Shown one piece after another: positions 36,503 through 47,943 of a stretch of DNA of 64,000 nucleotides. The stretch is from assembly GCA_038093975.1 (NCBI GenBank), contig JBBPTG010000106.1, positions 24,386 to 88,385 on the forward strand, in the 5' to 3' direction. Both the position numbers and the translations under genes were made by a program. The notes below the pieces were generated by a model. The model saw only the letters and a program-made list of their open reading frames with translations, made no database searches and was not told the DNA's origin. How positions within the stretch are numbered: the stretch's first letter is position 1; each line of letters opens with the position of its first letter. This DNA comes from Chalciporus piperatus (Eukaryota > Basidiomycota > Agaricomycetes > Boletales > Boletaceae).

Positions 36503-38410
36503 TCACCCGTTCCCAGCCTTGAGCTGCGCAGCATACGTAGACTCCATATCATAAATAGCAGTCCCAGGGTAAATCTACATGATCGGTGGCACCACAAATC
36601 AGGTCAGCCCACGTTCCCTCCCATCTAACCAAAACCAAAACCAAAAAGGCACGTACCGCAAACCCATCGTCTGGCGTTGGCCCATTCGTCAAATTCGAGC
36701 CCGCCTGCCAGATGAGCATCCCGGTGAGTCCACCGTCCACGACGGTCGAATACCAGTTTTGGTAGGTGGCGATTTGGTCTTGGGCAGCGTACACACCGAA
36801 TTCTTCCATGAGTACTGGTTTGTTGTACGTCGCTTGAGCGCCGCGGTGGTTCTCGATCCAGGTTTGTCCCCAGCTCATCGCGTTGTTGGAACGGGACGTC
36901 GGTCTGGTGAGCAATGGGGATGTATGGAGAAGCGTGCACTTACCTGGGTGTTTCCTCACCCCAGGTGTACTGGAGAATGAGAAAGGAATAACTGAGTTCG
37001 ACTGTCCTCTCGAATATAAAGATGTCCTCTTACCGGGTAAAGCTACAAATGACATGTCATCAATCAACATGATTAGAGGGGGACGAACAACGCACATGGA
37101 AAGTCCCAAAATCGATCGTGTCGATAGCCAAATTCGTATCAAAATCAATACCTTGTGAACCGCTACATTGAATCGAGCATCTCAGTCACTCGCTGGACAC
37201 GCGACGAACGGAAGACGAACTCGTAAGAGTAATCTGTGCTGTTCGCCCAGTTGAACCAGCCTTCGTCACCTAACCCGACCAGGTGGTTGTTATCGAGAGA
37301 TTTGATGTAGGCCGACATCGTCTTGACCCAGTTGGTGATCGTCGTGGTCGTGCATGTCCCGGACGTGGCACTACATGTGAGAATAGATTAGTTTGTTATT
37401 GTGAGTCTGGAGGAAGCACGTAGAACAGCTCACCTGGTAGAACCAGTGCAGCGAGGCTCGTTCGCTGTGCAAGGTATTGAATGACGAAGCCTCGAGATAC
37501 CGCACATACCAGTACATACCGAGCTCCCATCCAAGGATAGTTGGTTCAGCGATATACCTCTCGATCCAAACCTTGACGTAGTTTTGGTACGCAGCCTAGC
37601 AGGAGTTCGAGTCGACGAATCGCAATGATGAGAGTCACATATCAAAACGCGGGAAAAGACCTACGATGACTTCCGGGTTGGTGTAGAAATAATCATGAGG
37701 CTGCCCCTGACCGACGATTTGATCAACATAAACGTCCATCCCTCCGTAATCGCTCCAGTTGTTCGTCAACGTGACGATCAGACGGATATTGTTCGCTTTC
37801 GCCGCAGCGATGACATTGTCTATGAGGGGACGCCCCTTTGAGCATCCTTTTTCACCGGAGGAAACGACGGGGAGGGGGGCTCACCAAAGTTCTCGAAACC
37901 AGTTGGGCCGTAGTTGATGGTGGGCGTGCTTCCGCTCCAGAGTTGGTAGTAGTCTCCGCTTGGAGTGGTCACTTCGTTGAAGCCCCTGTGACGCCTCAGT
38001 CAGCCTATGAAGTGATGAATGAAGACAATGCAATCCTGACCAGGTACGAACAGCCGTCCCTCCGGTTGCTGCAATATTCTGGAAGGCGACGTCCATCTCT
38101 TCGGTCGTGAGACCCATGAGACCGACCCAGTAAGAATTGGCCCTGTTGCAACGAGCATCAGTGACGATCCCGAGCCAGAGCAAAACCAAAGGATATACTA
38201 CGGACCCGAAAACAGTATAAGGGGTTCCATTGAGCGTAAATCCCTGACCGCTTGTCTTGACAAATCCAGTGGACTGCCTGGCGACCGGGTTGGCGAGCTT
38301 CATGCCAAGTGAATTAGTAGGCGAACTAGGCCCACCGCCAATCGTTATTGGAGATAACTCACCGACACAGCAGCCGCGATCAAGGATACAAAAGTAGCGC
38401 CCAGCTTCAT
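36503..38410 (-). CDS. Secreted GH5 beta-mannanase (endo-1,4-beta-mannosidase type)
   Basis: Plant cell-wall hydrolase of glycoside hydrolase family 5, probably the fungal mannanase branch (GH5_7), secreted. It begins with a signal peptide, [16 protein letters not shown]. The mature part has [40 protein letters not shown] and [25 protein letters not shown] follows, with the acid/base glutamate in [17 protein letters not shown] and FHLYPG-type segments come next, then [15 protein letters not shown], with the nucleophile glutamate in EEFG. It ends [19 protein letters not shown]. About twelve short introns. No cellulose-binding (CBM1) module is attached at either end. A lignocellulose-degrading lifestyle would fit. 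Confidence 0.92.
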
Positions 38411-39112
38411 ATCGACGTGACGTATGAATGCAGAAACCTGGAAGGATACGGGACGTGCGATCATCGTACCACCTCAAAGCGAGTGCTTTTTAACCCTCCT
38501 CGAAAAAATCCCGAATCGTGTCCCATGGAATTTGTGGTAACACCATACATTCTGGAAGAGATATATGCGAGCTTTCACCGAGATTCCTAGGGGTAAACTA
38601 TACAAAGTTGGTCAAATGGAGAATAGAACTGAAATAGCGGCGTGACGAACCTCTGAACATTCGACGGGCCGTCAATCCGTCAAAGCAACCACGGGATAAG
38701 AATTATTCATAGCCATTTTCTAAGCGGCTGGGGGAAATTAACGCGGAACCGTCTGGATACCCCACGACGAGGCACGCGGGATTATAGTCCCGCACATCTT
38801 CCTTTGACAATGGGCAAACTTCTCTCGAAATGGGACCTGTACCAAACAGCTAAATAAGGGTGAGAATGGTGATCCCCTGAGATCGCTGGCCGTGACTTGT
38901 TGATCCAAACATCAGGATCCCACAGGCGATCAGAGTTGTTAAAATGGAGTGGCCCCGGGTTGTTCAGTAGAATCTCCAAAGATCCACGGGTGGACTAGCT
39001 CGCAGAGCAGGGCGTTCGCGAACGCACCTCGGGGGAAAATAGACCGGCTCGCCAAATATGAACTGTTGGGTAACACAACTCGATATCCTAAGAACAAATA
39101 CAGAAGAGAGAT
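38411..39112. other. Intergenic, no gene seen
   Basis: About 700 bases between the mannanase start and the aldolase stop. It should carry the mannanase promoter. No motif or frame stands out. Confidence 0.4.
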
Positions 39113-40156
39113 CTACAATTTCACATCCTTTTCCATCTTGATCAACTCCACCAACTTCTCATAATAAGGCCCACTTAGCTGCTGGGCGGTGACGCCTTGG
39201 AGGGGACTTCTAACGTAGGATTGACCGTACCCGAAGTGATCGTTTACCAATGATTTGATTGCCCCGATGCCACCCAGTTTGGATGAGGCATAGTCACCTT
39301 GACCCAACAAGGCTTGAATCTTCATCGCTTCGTCAATCTTTCCCTCCTTGAAGAGAGCGTACATCTTCATGTGAAGTTTTGGAACGATGTTTGGAAGCGC
39401 AGCGATTGCACCTGCACTCCCTGACAAGAGACCTTGGAGGAGAACCTCGGATACACCTGCGAGGGTTGCAAATTCCGTGGATGGTTTGGCGGATGCAAGA
39501 CGGTGAAGTTTGCCGATGCTACCACAGGAAAGTTTGGTGCCGACGATGTTAGGGTGGTCGGACAACTCGGCGATGATATCAGACTCAAGATTAATGCCGG
39601 CAGTGACGGTCGGGAAGTTGTAGACGAGGTATGGCAGGGGAGAGTCAGATGCAACCTGAGCGGTATCAATATATATTAATCATTCATGACGACAGGGAGT
39701 GAATGACCTACCTCGCGGTGGAAAGCGAGGATGGCATCCTTGGTCATCTGATTTGGCCAGACGGACGGGGTGAGCACGAGGACGTAGGCAGCGCCGGCTT
39801 CATGGGCATCTCTGCAGAGTTTCTTTGACTCTCTGGCAGATTGAGCACCGCAACCTGCGATGATAGGGACATTCTGGAAGCCAGACTGGTCGAGGGTTTC
39901 ACGAGTTATCTTGATGGCTTGCTTGCGTTCTTCGTGAGAGAGATGTTGAGCCTCTCCATTGCTGCCTTGGATGACGAATCCGGTGAGGCCCCCCTGGATG
40001 GAGATATGAGAGTGTGGAGTAGGGGTGATGGCGAGTAAGACATACCTGTGCAAGACGAAGGATGTGGGCCTTGATGGCAAGTACGTCAAAGTTCTCGTTC
40101 TCATCGAAGAAGAGAACGGCGGGTACGTAGATGCCTGAGGGGGGAGGAAGAGACAT
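39113..40156 (-). CDS. DapA/HOGA-family aldolase (DHDPS-like)
   Basis: TIM-barrel class I aldolase of the dihydrodipicolinate synthase superfamily. It starts MSLPPPSGIYVPAVLFFDEN and has GGLTGFVIQGSNGEAQHLSH (the GTTGE-like pyruvate carboxylate-binding motif), IIAGCGAQSARESKKL, the catalytic tyrosine in YLVYNFPTVTAGINL and the Schiff-base lysine in NIVGTKLSCGSIGKL. Three exons (introns near 40045-39993 and 39711-39657) end in YEKLVELIKMEKDVKL. Fungi make lysine by the aminoadipate route, so true DHDPS is unlikely. 4-hydroxy-2-oxoglutarate aldolase or L-threo-3-deoxyhexulosonate aldolase (LGA1-like, galacturonate breakdown) are more plausible; the sequence alone does not decide. Confidence 0.9.
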
Positions 40157-40402
40157 TGTGAAGATAAGTGTGTGGGTAAAGATTCGTGGAGATACTGACC
40201 TGCTTTAATACCCCAGTCACGATGGACATCTAGTACACCGACAGTGACCAACTGGTACTCGACGGAACTCCGGGACGAGTCACGCTGTGGTGATCCGCAA
40301 AGCCCGCGGACTCGGCGCGGAGCGGGGCATGCCGACGTCATTCCTAATTTGGATATGTTGTGATGTTCTGTTTTTATTTCTCAATATTTAATTATCTCCC
40401 TC
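40157..40402. promoter_or_regulatory. Short bidirectional promoter region, aldolase / MGM1
   Basis: Only about 245 bases separate the start codons of two divergent genes, so this segment must serve both. An AT-rich patch (TTTTTATTTCTCAATATTTA) lies just upstream of MGM1. This is inferred from gene layout, not from a recognised factor site. Confidence 0.45.
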
Positions 40403-43377
40403 ATGTCGTCGACGAGAATCCTCCACCGAAAGACAGCAGCGTACCAAAAGAAGCTGCTGCTATTTCGACGCCAATTTGTGACGAATACATCGCTCAGACT
40501 GAGACATCGATATCCATCTCAACCCCCAACTTTATTTCGACGTCTCCATGTCAGACCGTTATCCTACTCATCCATCCCTCGCTTCGTAGCACGCGCCTTC
40601 CGCGTACCAATAGCAGGTGCAACAATCGGTGCAGGCGGGTTCGGTTATGCGAATTACAAGTTCGAAGGCGAGTCCTCTCTATCTGACGACGACACGTCCA
40701 TAGAACCAATCTCCCAGAGCTGCGCAACAAGACGTCAGGGTGGATATCATCCGTACAAGACACCGCAACTGACTTTATAGACTCGGCATCGCAGGGTGTC
40801 AAGTCTGTCTCTGCTCGCGTGTCCGCCGTCAAGCTACCCGACCTCGACGCTCCTCAGTTCCTCAAAGACCTCTTCTCGACCACAGACAAGCGAACCCATG
40901 ACGACAGCTCCTCTCAAGACTCTGAAAATCCAAGAAATAACAGATCTCCAGAGGAAAATACAGCAATAGCAGCCCTCGTTGCAGCTACCATGTCTGCCCC
41001 TTCGGACTCGAAGCAGAACGATAACTCCTTCGATACACCTCAAAACGGTCTCATGCACCTCACTAAGAAACTCATCGAAATAAGAACGATGCTTCTGAGC
41101 ATAGATCAGAGCGACAGTCTCAAGCTGCCCAGCATAGTCGTCATCGGTAGTCAAAGCTCTGGAAAGAGTTCCGTTCTCGAGGCGATCGTTGGGCACGAGT
41201 TCCTGCCAAAGTCTGTTCATTCGCTCATGCTTGCAAGTAAGATGTTCACACCTTTTCTACAGGGGTAACAACATGGTCACCAGACGCCCTATCGAACTCA
41301 CGCTCATCCACACACCCTCCAACGGCAATGGTACTCCCCAGGAATATGGCGAGTTCCCCGCACTCGGTCTCGGCAAAATCACCAACTTTGCCCACATCCA
41401 GCAGACCCTCACTGACCTCAACCTTGCTGTATCCGCCTCAGAAGCCGTTTCTAACGACCCCATCGACCTCCGCATATATAGCCCTCATGTTCCAGACCTC
41501 ACCCTCATCGACCTACCCGGCTACATTCAAATCGCCTCCATGGACCAGCCAGATTCTCTCAAAGAGAAGATTGCAGGTCTTTGTGAAAAGTATATTCGAG
41601 AACCCAACATCATTTTGGCCGTTTGCGCCGCAGACGTCGACCTTGCGAACTCCCCAGCACTCAGAGCCAGTCGCAAGGTAGACCCCCTGGGTTTGCGCAC
41701 CATCGGTGTCGTCACCAAGATGGATCTTGTCCCTCCGGAGCAAGGTGCCACCATCCTCGAGGGAAACCGTTACCCACTTCACCTTGGCTACGTCGGTGTC
41801 GTCGCCAAATCCGCTGGAAAGAACCCGTCCTTCTCTACCGGAACTGTCGCCAAACGAAGTGAAGACGACTTCTTCGGCGACCACAGAGAGTACTTTGGCC
41901 CATCTTCTTCCCTCATGGTGGGCACCGACACTCTCCGCCGTCGTCTCATGGATGTCCTCGAATCAAGCATGGCATCCTCTCTCCACGGTATTTCCAACGC
42001 CGTTCAACTCGAGCTCGAGGAAGCCACCTACCAATTCAAAGTCCAATACAACGACAGACGCATCTCCGCCGAATCCTACGTAGCCGAAACCGTCGACGCC
42101 CTCAAAGCGCGCTTCAAAGACCTATCCACGCAATTCCGCAAGCCCGCAGTGCGCGCCAAACTCAAGGCTATGCTGGACGATAAAGTCATGGACGTACTCG
42201 AGCAACTCTACTGGCTCGACAAGCGTGCATCCGAACTCGGCGCTCTCGGGGCTGACCCCAAGGTAAAACCTGGCGACGTGGATGCATATTGGAGGCACAA
42301 ACTCGAGGCTGCTTCCTCGCTGCTTACAAAGTCGGGCGTTGGGCGGGACTCTACACTTCTCGTTGCGGATGGGCTGAGAGCACTGATCGACTCGATAGTT
42401 GTCGGGGAGCCATTTAATCACCATCCCCGTGCAGCCGAACGGCTTGTCCAATTTTCGCATATGATATTACGGGACCGGATCGGGTTGACGTCGGATCAGG
42501 TGGAGAACTGCATCAAGCCGTACAAGTACGAGGTTGAGGTGGATGAGCGGGAATGGGAACAGGGTCGTGGGCGGGCGATGGATTTGTTTGAGAAGGAGGT
42601 GGCCATGTGCGAGACCAAGTTGAAGGATATTAGGAAGAAGATTGGAGGGAACCGGAGATTGAACGGGTTGATTGGGTATGTGAAGGAGTTGGAGGAGAGG
42701 ACGCAAGAGAGGAAGAAGAAACGGCTCGCTGGAGAGGAAGTAGGCCCTGACGAGGAGCCCGAGTCGTATCGTTACCCCCCTGCGCAAATCTTGGATGGTG
42801 AGTGACGATGCACAGGGGTGTTCGTCGATCCATGCTAACGTCCGTCATAGCACGACATGCGATGTTGTACAGCGATAGGCTCGCCATATTGAAGCTTCGT
42901 CTCGCAGCGCTCAAGTCAAAGCGGTGTAAAGGTGGCACTGAGAACGATGTGTTGTGTCCCGAGATTTTCCTCAACGTCGTTGCAGACAAACTTGCCTACA
43001 CGTCGACGATGTTCATCAATATTGAGCTTCTCGACTATTTCTTTTATCAGGTCAGTTTGTCTAGTTTGCAGGTTCGGAACTCGTATTCTGAGCTGTTTTC
43101 TAGTTTCCTCGAGAGATTGACTCTCGATTGATCTATGACTTGGATCGGAACGAGATCATCCAGTTTGCACGGGAGAATCCTAGCATTCGACACCATCTAG
43201 AACTTCAAGAGCGCAAGGACAAGCTTGAGGAGGTAAAACTTTCCAGTGTCTTATTCGCTTCGTGTCCTGACACGCAACACTCAGGTGATGAAACAACTTA
43301 ACAGCCTGTCAACACTCCGTCCAGATTCCCAACCTACCCCAAGACGTCAACGAGGATTATTCGGAGGGATGTTCTGA
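40403..43377 (+). CDS. MGM1: Mitochondrial dynamin-like GTPase MGM1/OPA1
   Basis: Inner-membrane dynamin that drives mitochondrial inner-membrane fusion and cristae shape. A basic presequence ([20 protein letters not shown]) precedes a membrane anchor ([20 protein letters not shown]) and, after a GC-AG intron at 40668-40717, [20 protein letters not shown]. GTPase motifs: G1 [18 protein letters not shown]2 around [11 protein letters not shown]3 [11 protein letters not shown] and G4 VVTKMDLV. The helical stalk continues to a basic assembly region ([20 protein letters not shown]), and the end is [19 protein letters not shown]. Six or so exons; the large one covers about 41270-42801. In yeast a rhomboid protease cuts near the second hydrophobic segment; that site is not obvious here. 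Confidence 0.95.
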
Positions 43378-43580
43378 TGACTGCTAGTCTAGATTTTTCG
43401 CTTGCGTCACTCTTTTTTGGATGACTCTGCCACTCGCCCGTCGTAGCTTACTTTGGTTTTCCCGCCTCATTTGCGGAAGGATAATACAATGCATTGGATG
43501 TATAATGAGAAATAATCACCGCTCTATGTTGAAAAATGCGAATGGTGAACACAGAGTAGGTACACTCATGGTCGGCAAGT

Positions 43581-44264
43581 CTAGAGCTTGGCTTTCCCCT
43601 TGGCCGTCTACGGAGCACGTCGTCAATGACACACACCTGGACACACTTCTGTAATAACAACACGTACTTCGAGCACAGCCCCGAGTTTGGTTGCCAACAT
43701 GACATTTCCCCTCGTCTTGAGCTTGCCAGTCATGAACGCCTTCTGACCGTCAAGCTAAGTGCCCATCGAAAGAAAGAAAAAGACACGTCAGACATTCAAA
43801 TCATCCCCCACACGAGAGCACGAAACACAGGAAAACTCGAAACCCACCTGGCCAGATGATAGTTGCTCAAACGTATCGTCGCTCATGAGGATCGTGACAC
43901 CAGCCTTGGCGGGTGCTTCGACGGGTCCCTTGTACACCGTGCCTTTTTCCTTCATGTCGATCGTCCAGACGGCTTCTTCTTTCTTGGCGTTTGTTATCCG
44001 CATCTCAAAGATTGCATTTGTCTGTTGGGGGGCAGCAATAAGACACGGAGGAAAGGGGGTGGCAATGGTGGGATCAAGAGAGGGACATGGCGCGTACCTT
44101 CTTGAGCTGGGCTTTCCGCTCAGTTTCGCTGAAACCCTCAAAGGCAGAGCCGAGCCGTGCGATGATCTCTGAAGCCTGAGAGGGACATAATGAACGTTTG
44201 GTTGCGGAAATGCAAGGAGGGCGATGAGGGTTACCTTGAAACCTTCTACTTTGATGTCGGACAT
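43581..44264 (-). CDS. SCP2 sterol-binding domain protein with PTS1-like AKL end
   Basis: Small lipid-binding protein of the SCP2 fold, here a stand-alone domain of about 130 residues. The spliced product begins MSDIKVEGFKASEIIARLGS and continues AFEGFSETERKAQLKKTNAI, FEMRITNAKKEEAVWTIDMK, TILMSDDTFEQLSSGKLDGQ and AFMTGKLKTRGNVMLATKLG. It ends GAVLETAKGKAKL after a final intron. The last three residues, AKL, fit the peroxisomal targeting signal PTS1, as in other SCP2 proteins. The block from SDDTF to TGKLK is the SCP2 core. Five exons with canonical ends. Likely role: lipid or fatty acyl-CoA transfer in peroxisomes (inferred). Confidence 0.93.
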
Positions 44265-44497
44265 GGTGGGGATGGGAGGAGGAGAGTGGAGCACTGGGCA
44301 AACTTTAAGCACAGGTTGTGACAATGTCGTACTCTATCATATGATTAATCGTGGCCGGTAAGTTGTTCGGCTACCCAACATCGGGAATCCATGACTGCAT
44401 CCGTCAGAGGAAGGTCAGAAATATCTTTAAAATACCAACTACATATCTTACATCCTCTGTCCCGTGGAAGATCTGCACCCCTGTTGTGGCGGTGTAG

Positions 44498-46384
44498 AGT
44501 CAGGGGCTAGCGGGAGTCAGCAGAGAGTGTGCGGGAGATGCCGAGCGGAGTGTCAAACCCGTAGGATTGCGTAGCGCACAGCGTGTTCTAGTCTACCAAG
44601 TCTTGTATCACATCGAGTCGGCGGCAGTCCTGGCCTCTCCATCTGGTGAAGAGAGTGGGAAGAGCACCACACACAAAATCTCCATAGACGACATAGCCAG
44701 AATACGTGGCATCGAAGGCAGCGGGCAACGGACAGCGCAAACGTCAGACGACGATAGCATCTCATCACCATCGCAGCTTTCCTCAGAGTCACGAGAGGAA
44801 AACAACAACTTCATCTCTTTTACCCCGCGTAGAACACACGCCGTGCTACCAACGGCAGGACACGCAACCAGACGCAGACGCACCAGCAGCGTAGGCACCG
44901 TTACCCCAGCCACCAACACAAACCGCTTTCGTCTAATACCTGCACACTTCACTACGCCGGTGAAGCAGAAAGCAACACCCAACGTCACGCATACCACCAG
45001 AGATAACCCCCCACTCCCACCCCTGCCCACCTTTAATCCATTACAACGTACGACGGGAAAGATCGAACCCGACACCCCGCAGATACCGCGCATACGACAA
45101 GAACAACCCTTCATGCGTTCATCAGCCAACGAGTCCGCCAAAGTGGTCCCGCTCTTTAGAGGCGACTACTCAGACAAGGACCCACCAGCGGAATGGTTCG
45201 CGGTATTCCAACTGGGGCTCCCAGCCTCGTGGTCAGACAGGGACAAAATCGAGCGCTTCGAGCTCCAACTAGCGCCGGAAAGTATCGCAGCGGAATGGTT
45301 CGCGTACCTAACCACCGAGGAAGTCTACGACATGAGTTCACTGAGGCGTGCATTCCTGAAGAGGTGGCCACCGAGGAAGCGCCCCGTCTGGACAAGAGCA
45401 CAGCAGCGAGAGAGGATCCAGCAGATCGTTCTCAAAGAGGAGGACATAGGTGAATGGCGAGAAGATGGCAACCCGGGGAACCACGGGCAGAACATCTGGG
45501 CGGAAAAAATCCGACAACTAGCGCTCACCATGGGCGATAACGAGGGCCACCTCATTGCCCATGTCATCCTCCACACCCCCCGCCTCCTTCGAGAGCAACT
45601 TACCGATGAATACGACAGCTGGGACGAGTTCGTCGATGCGGTACGTTCCATCCCGCAGGAACGCCTTCGGGTAGAGAAACAGAAACTATCGGAGAATCGT
45701 GCCAGAGACCAAGCCATCGCGTCTTTGCAACAGTGGCGCGTGTCGCAGGTTCCTGTACAACGACCGCAACACTTCGCAAGCCCCTTCACGTCCAAACCTA
45801 CTACGCTACCCCCGTATTCAGCAACAACTCCCAACGTCACAGGAGGGTTCCGCCAAGTCCGAAGCCCATCCCCAATGCCTCCCCTCACTCGTACCCAAAT
45901 CCTAGAAAGAGCGAACATGATCCCACAACGCCCGAACACGGAGATGGGGAAACGGCAGTACGAAGCTGACGTCGCAGCCTGGCACCAGGCACACGGGCAA
46001 ACCTACCCAAGCTTAGAACGGCCATACCCCCTCAAGCCGGGAACAGCCAGTATCGGCTCAGGAGAGTGTTACGGATGTGGGTATGTCACGGACCCACCCC
46101 ACACGGGGAACGCATGTCCCTCAACGGACCCGGTTCGTGCCCTCGAAACCCGCTGGCGGCAACTAGTAGGGGGAATGTTACGGCGAGCCTCGCCAAGACC
46201 CCCTCCCGCTCCAGTGCAATACGTCTATTCCGCCCAACCCCATGCACTCGCAGGTTCAACCCCCGTCTATGCCGTTGCACAAGGCCCAGAGTGGCATGCT
46301 GGGGATGCCGAATACGACCAAGTGTATCAGGCGGAAGAATGGGAGGCGGAAAACGAATCAGGGCTACCTACGATGGTAGAGTAA
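44498..46384 (+). CDS. Gag-like ORF of a Ty3-type retroelement fragment
   Basis: A long open frame, but without an ATG in its first 180 or so codons: it opens after a stop at 44495-44497 and runs to 46384. The central region resembles a retrotransposon capsid: PPAEWFAVFQLGLPASWSDR, RFELQLAPESIAAEWFAYLT, LRRAFLKRWPP and QNIWAEKIRQLALTMG. Near the end is a zinc-knuckle-like motif CYGCGYVTDPPHTGNAC (CX2CX7HX4C, longer than the canonical CX2CX4HX4C). The following protease frame overlaps in the -1 frame. No left LTR or clear primer-binding site was recognised upstream, so the 5' end of the element is undefined or lost. Confidence 0.8.
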   Translation, partial: SQGLAGVSRECAGDAERSVKPVGLRSAQRVLVYQVLYHIESAAVLASPSGEESGKSTTHKISIDDIARIRGIEGSGQRTAQTSDDDSISSPSQLSSESREENNNFISFTPRRTHAVLPTAGHATRRRRTSSVGTVTPATNTNRFRLIPAHFTTPVKQKATPNVTHTTRDNPPLPPLPTFNPLQRTTGKIEPDTPQIPRIRQEQPFMRSSANESAKVVPLFRGDYSDKDPPAEWFAVFQLGLPASWSDRDKIERFELQLAPESIAAEWFAYLTTEEVYDMSSLRRAFLKRWPPRKRPVWTRAQQRERIQQIVLKEEDIGEWREDGNPGNHGQNIWAEKIRQLALTMGDNEGHLIAHVILHTPRLLREQLTDEYDSWDEFVDAVRSIPQERLRVEKQKLSENRARDQAIASLQQWRVSQVPVQRPQHFASPFTSKPTTLPPYSATTPNVTGGFRQVRSPSPMPPLTRTQILERANMIPQRPNTEMGKRQYEADVAAWHQAHGQTYPSLERPYPLKPGTASIGSGECYGCGYVTDPPHTGNACPSTDPVRALETRWRQLVGGMLRRASPRPPPAPVQYVYSAQPHALAGSTPVYAVAQGPEWHAGDAEYDQVYQAEEWEAENESGLPTMVE

Positions 46385-47393
46385 GGATAGCCCGTGAAAC
46401 CGTACTGCACTCTGCCGACAGTACCATACATGTCCATACAGCTCCCGTCGCTACATCAGACTTCCCCCACCCTCCTTTATCTTCTTCTTCCAGCCCTAAT
46501 ATCGAACCCGACCTGTCTATATCAACCAGCTACGTAACCCCATCCAGTACTACTAATACTATCACTGACGTTTATTCGTTGGACGCATCAGGCAAACCAA
46601 TCATGGCCCATGTCAGCAGTCCGTTCCTGACACTGGCGAGCTTGCGAGGCCCCTTGGGCGAAAACGTCCGCCTGCTCGCTACCGTTGACAGCGGTGCAAT
46701 GATAAACGCTGTAGACTCGAACATCTACAAAAGCGTAGAGCGCCGCCTAACAAAGCTGAGTCCCTCAGCACGTATACTACGGATGGCAAACGGTTCACTA
46801 GTCCCGTCGCTAGGAGTGTGGACCGGTACCTTCGAGTGGGGGTCTAAGAGTACGACAGTCACGTTCGAGGTCTTCCCTAGTGGGGGATCCTGGCGCGCAC
46901 TGATTGGAAAGCCCCTACTCGAACAACTTAAAGCTGTGCATAACTACAACACGGACACTATCACCCTCACTAGCAACGGTTCGCCAGAAACCATACCAAA
47001 CCGCCACTCGCTTAACAAACAAGTCACTCCCTATCGCTTACCCACCCCCATACCATACCCAACACACCACCATACTAATACTACCCCGAACCCACCCGTT
47101 CCTAACACTACGTCCCGAGACAACAATACGGAACAAACGCGCGGTGTTGAAGAAGCGGTTCCTTCAACGCCGGAGCAAATAGAAAGTATAGAACACGACG
47201 ACGGTGATGTGTTCAATACTCTTTACACCAACATTGAGGATAATATATTTACCAGATTGACGAGCGAGGGACCCTTCTATCCCGCGCGCGTAGACAAAAT
47301 CCGGCAAGCGGTTACCATTGGGCCTCTATCTAATGAGCGGCGAGCAAAAGTCGACGAGTTAGTAATGGAATTCGCCGATGTGTTTGCGCTATC
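46348..47393 (+). pseudogene. Protease/start of pol of the same element, cut by an LTR
   Basis: This frame lies -1 relative to the gag-like ORF and overlaps its end. It carries a retropepsin-type domain: LLATVDSGAMINAVDSNIYK (active-site DSG), SARILRMANGSLVPSLG and WRALIGKPLLEQLKAVHNYN. A low-complexity linker follows, then ERRAKVDELVMEFADVFALS, the segment that normally leads into reverse transcriptase. At that point the chromovirus LTR begins (47394) and the frame stops 25 bases later. No reverse transcriptase, RNase H or integrase of this element is found elsewhere in the window. The fragment cannot make an autonomous element. Confidence 0.85.
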
Positions 47394-47910
47394 TGAAACG
47401 ACCCAAAACTCGTATTGAGATCAGGTCTACACTATCGCCAAGTGAAGCGGTTTAGAAGAAGAGAATTGAGAAGAACTGAGATAGGACGGTTGAGTCTTGG
47501 GGAAAGACCAAGTGAACTAAGCTGGGATTACCAGCAGTTCCTTGGGGTTTATATACTATCCTATGTGTTTGTACATGTTTGTACTAACTATAACTAAATA
47601 AGGAGTTACCCTGAACCCATGAGAATAGAAGCGAAATAAGGAGGCTGTGAAGGATAGCCGAGATAGCGGAGATTAAGTACATGAGGTGAAAGGCTGTGGC
47701 ATAGCCATGCGCAGCACGGAGATTAACTGTCAAGGTAAGGCAGTGCGTGAGAATGAATATAACCATAAGGGGCGACCGTGCGAAGAGTGAAAGTGAATGA
47801 GCACGTGTCTGAAGGATAAGATGAGAGAGATTAGATAAGATCGAATGGAACGAAACGTTGAAGTCCAAGAAGTGTCTGTGAAGGTGAGAGAACCGTAATG
47901 AACCGTAACA
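47394..47910 (-). repeat. 3' LTR of the chromovirus (left copy)
   Basis: 517 bases, bounded by TG at 47394 and CA at 47910 on the plus strand. A TATATACTATCC box lies near 47550. It is about 97% identical to the right copy. Confidence 0.93.
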
Positions 47911-47943
47911 CTACCCCCTTCCTATGGATCAACTTCCAGGTGA

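Noticed and set aside
44608..45141. Minus-strand ORF opposite the gag-like frame
   Set aside because: Antisense shadow of a long coding frame with no motif or splice structure of its own.
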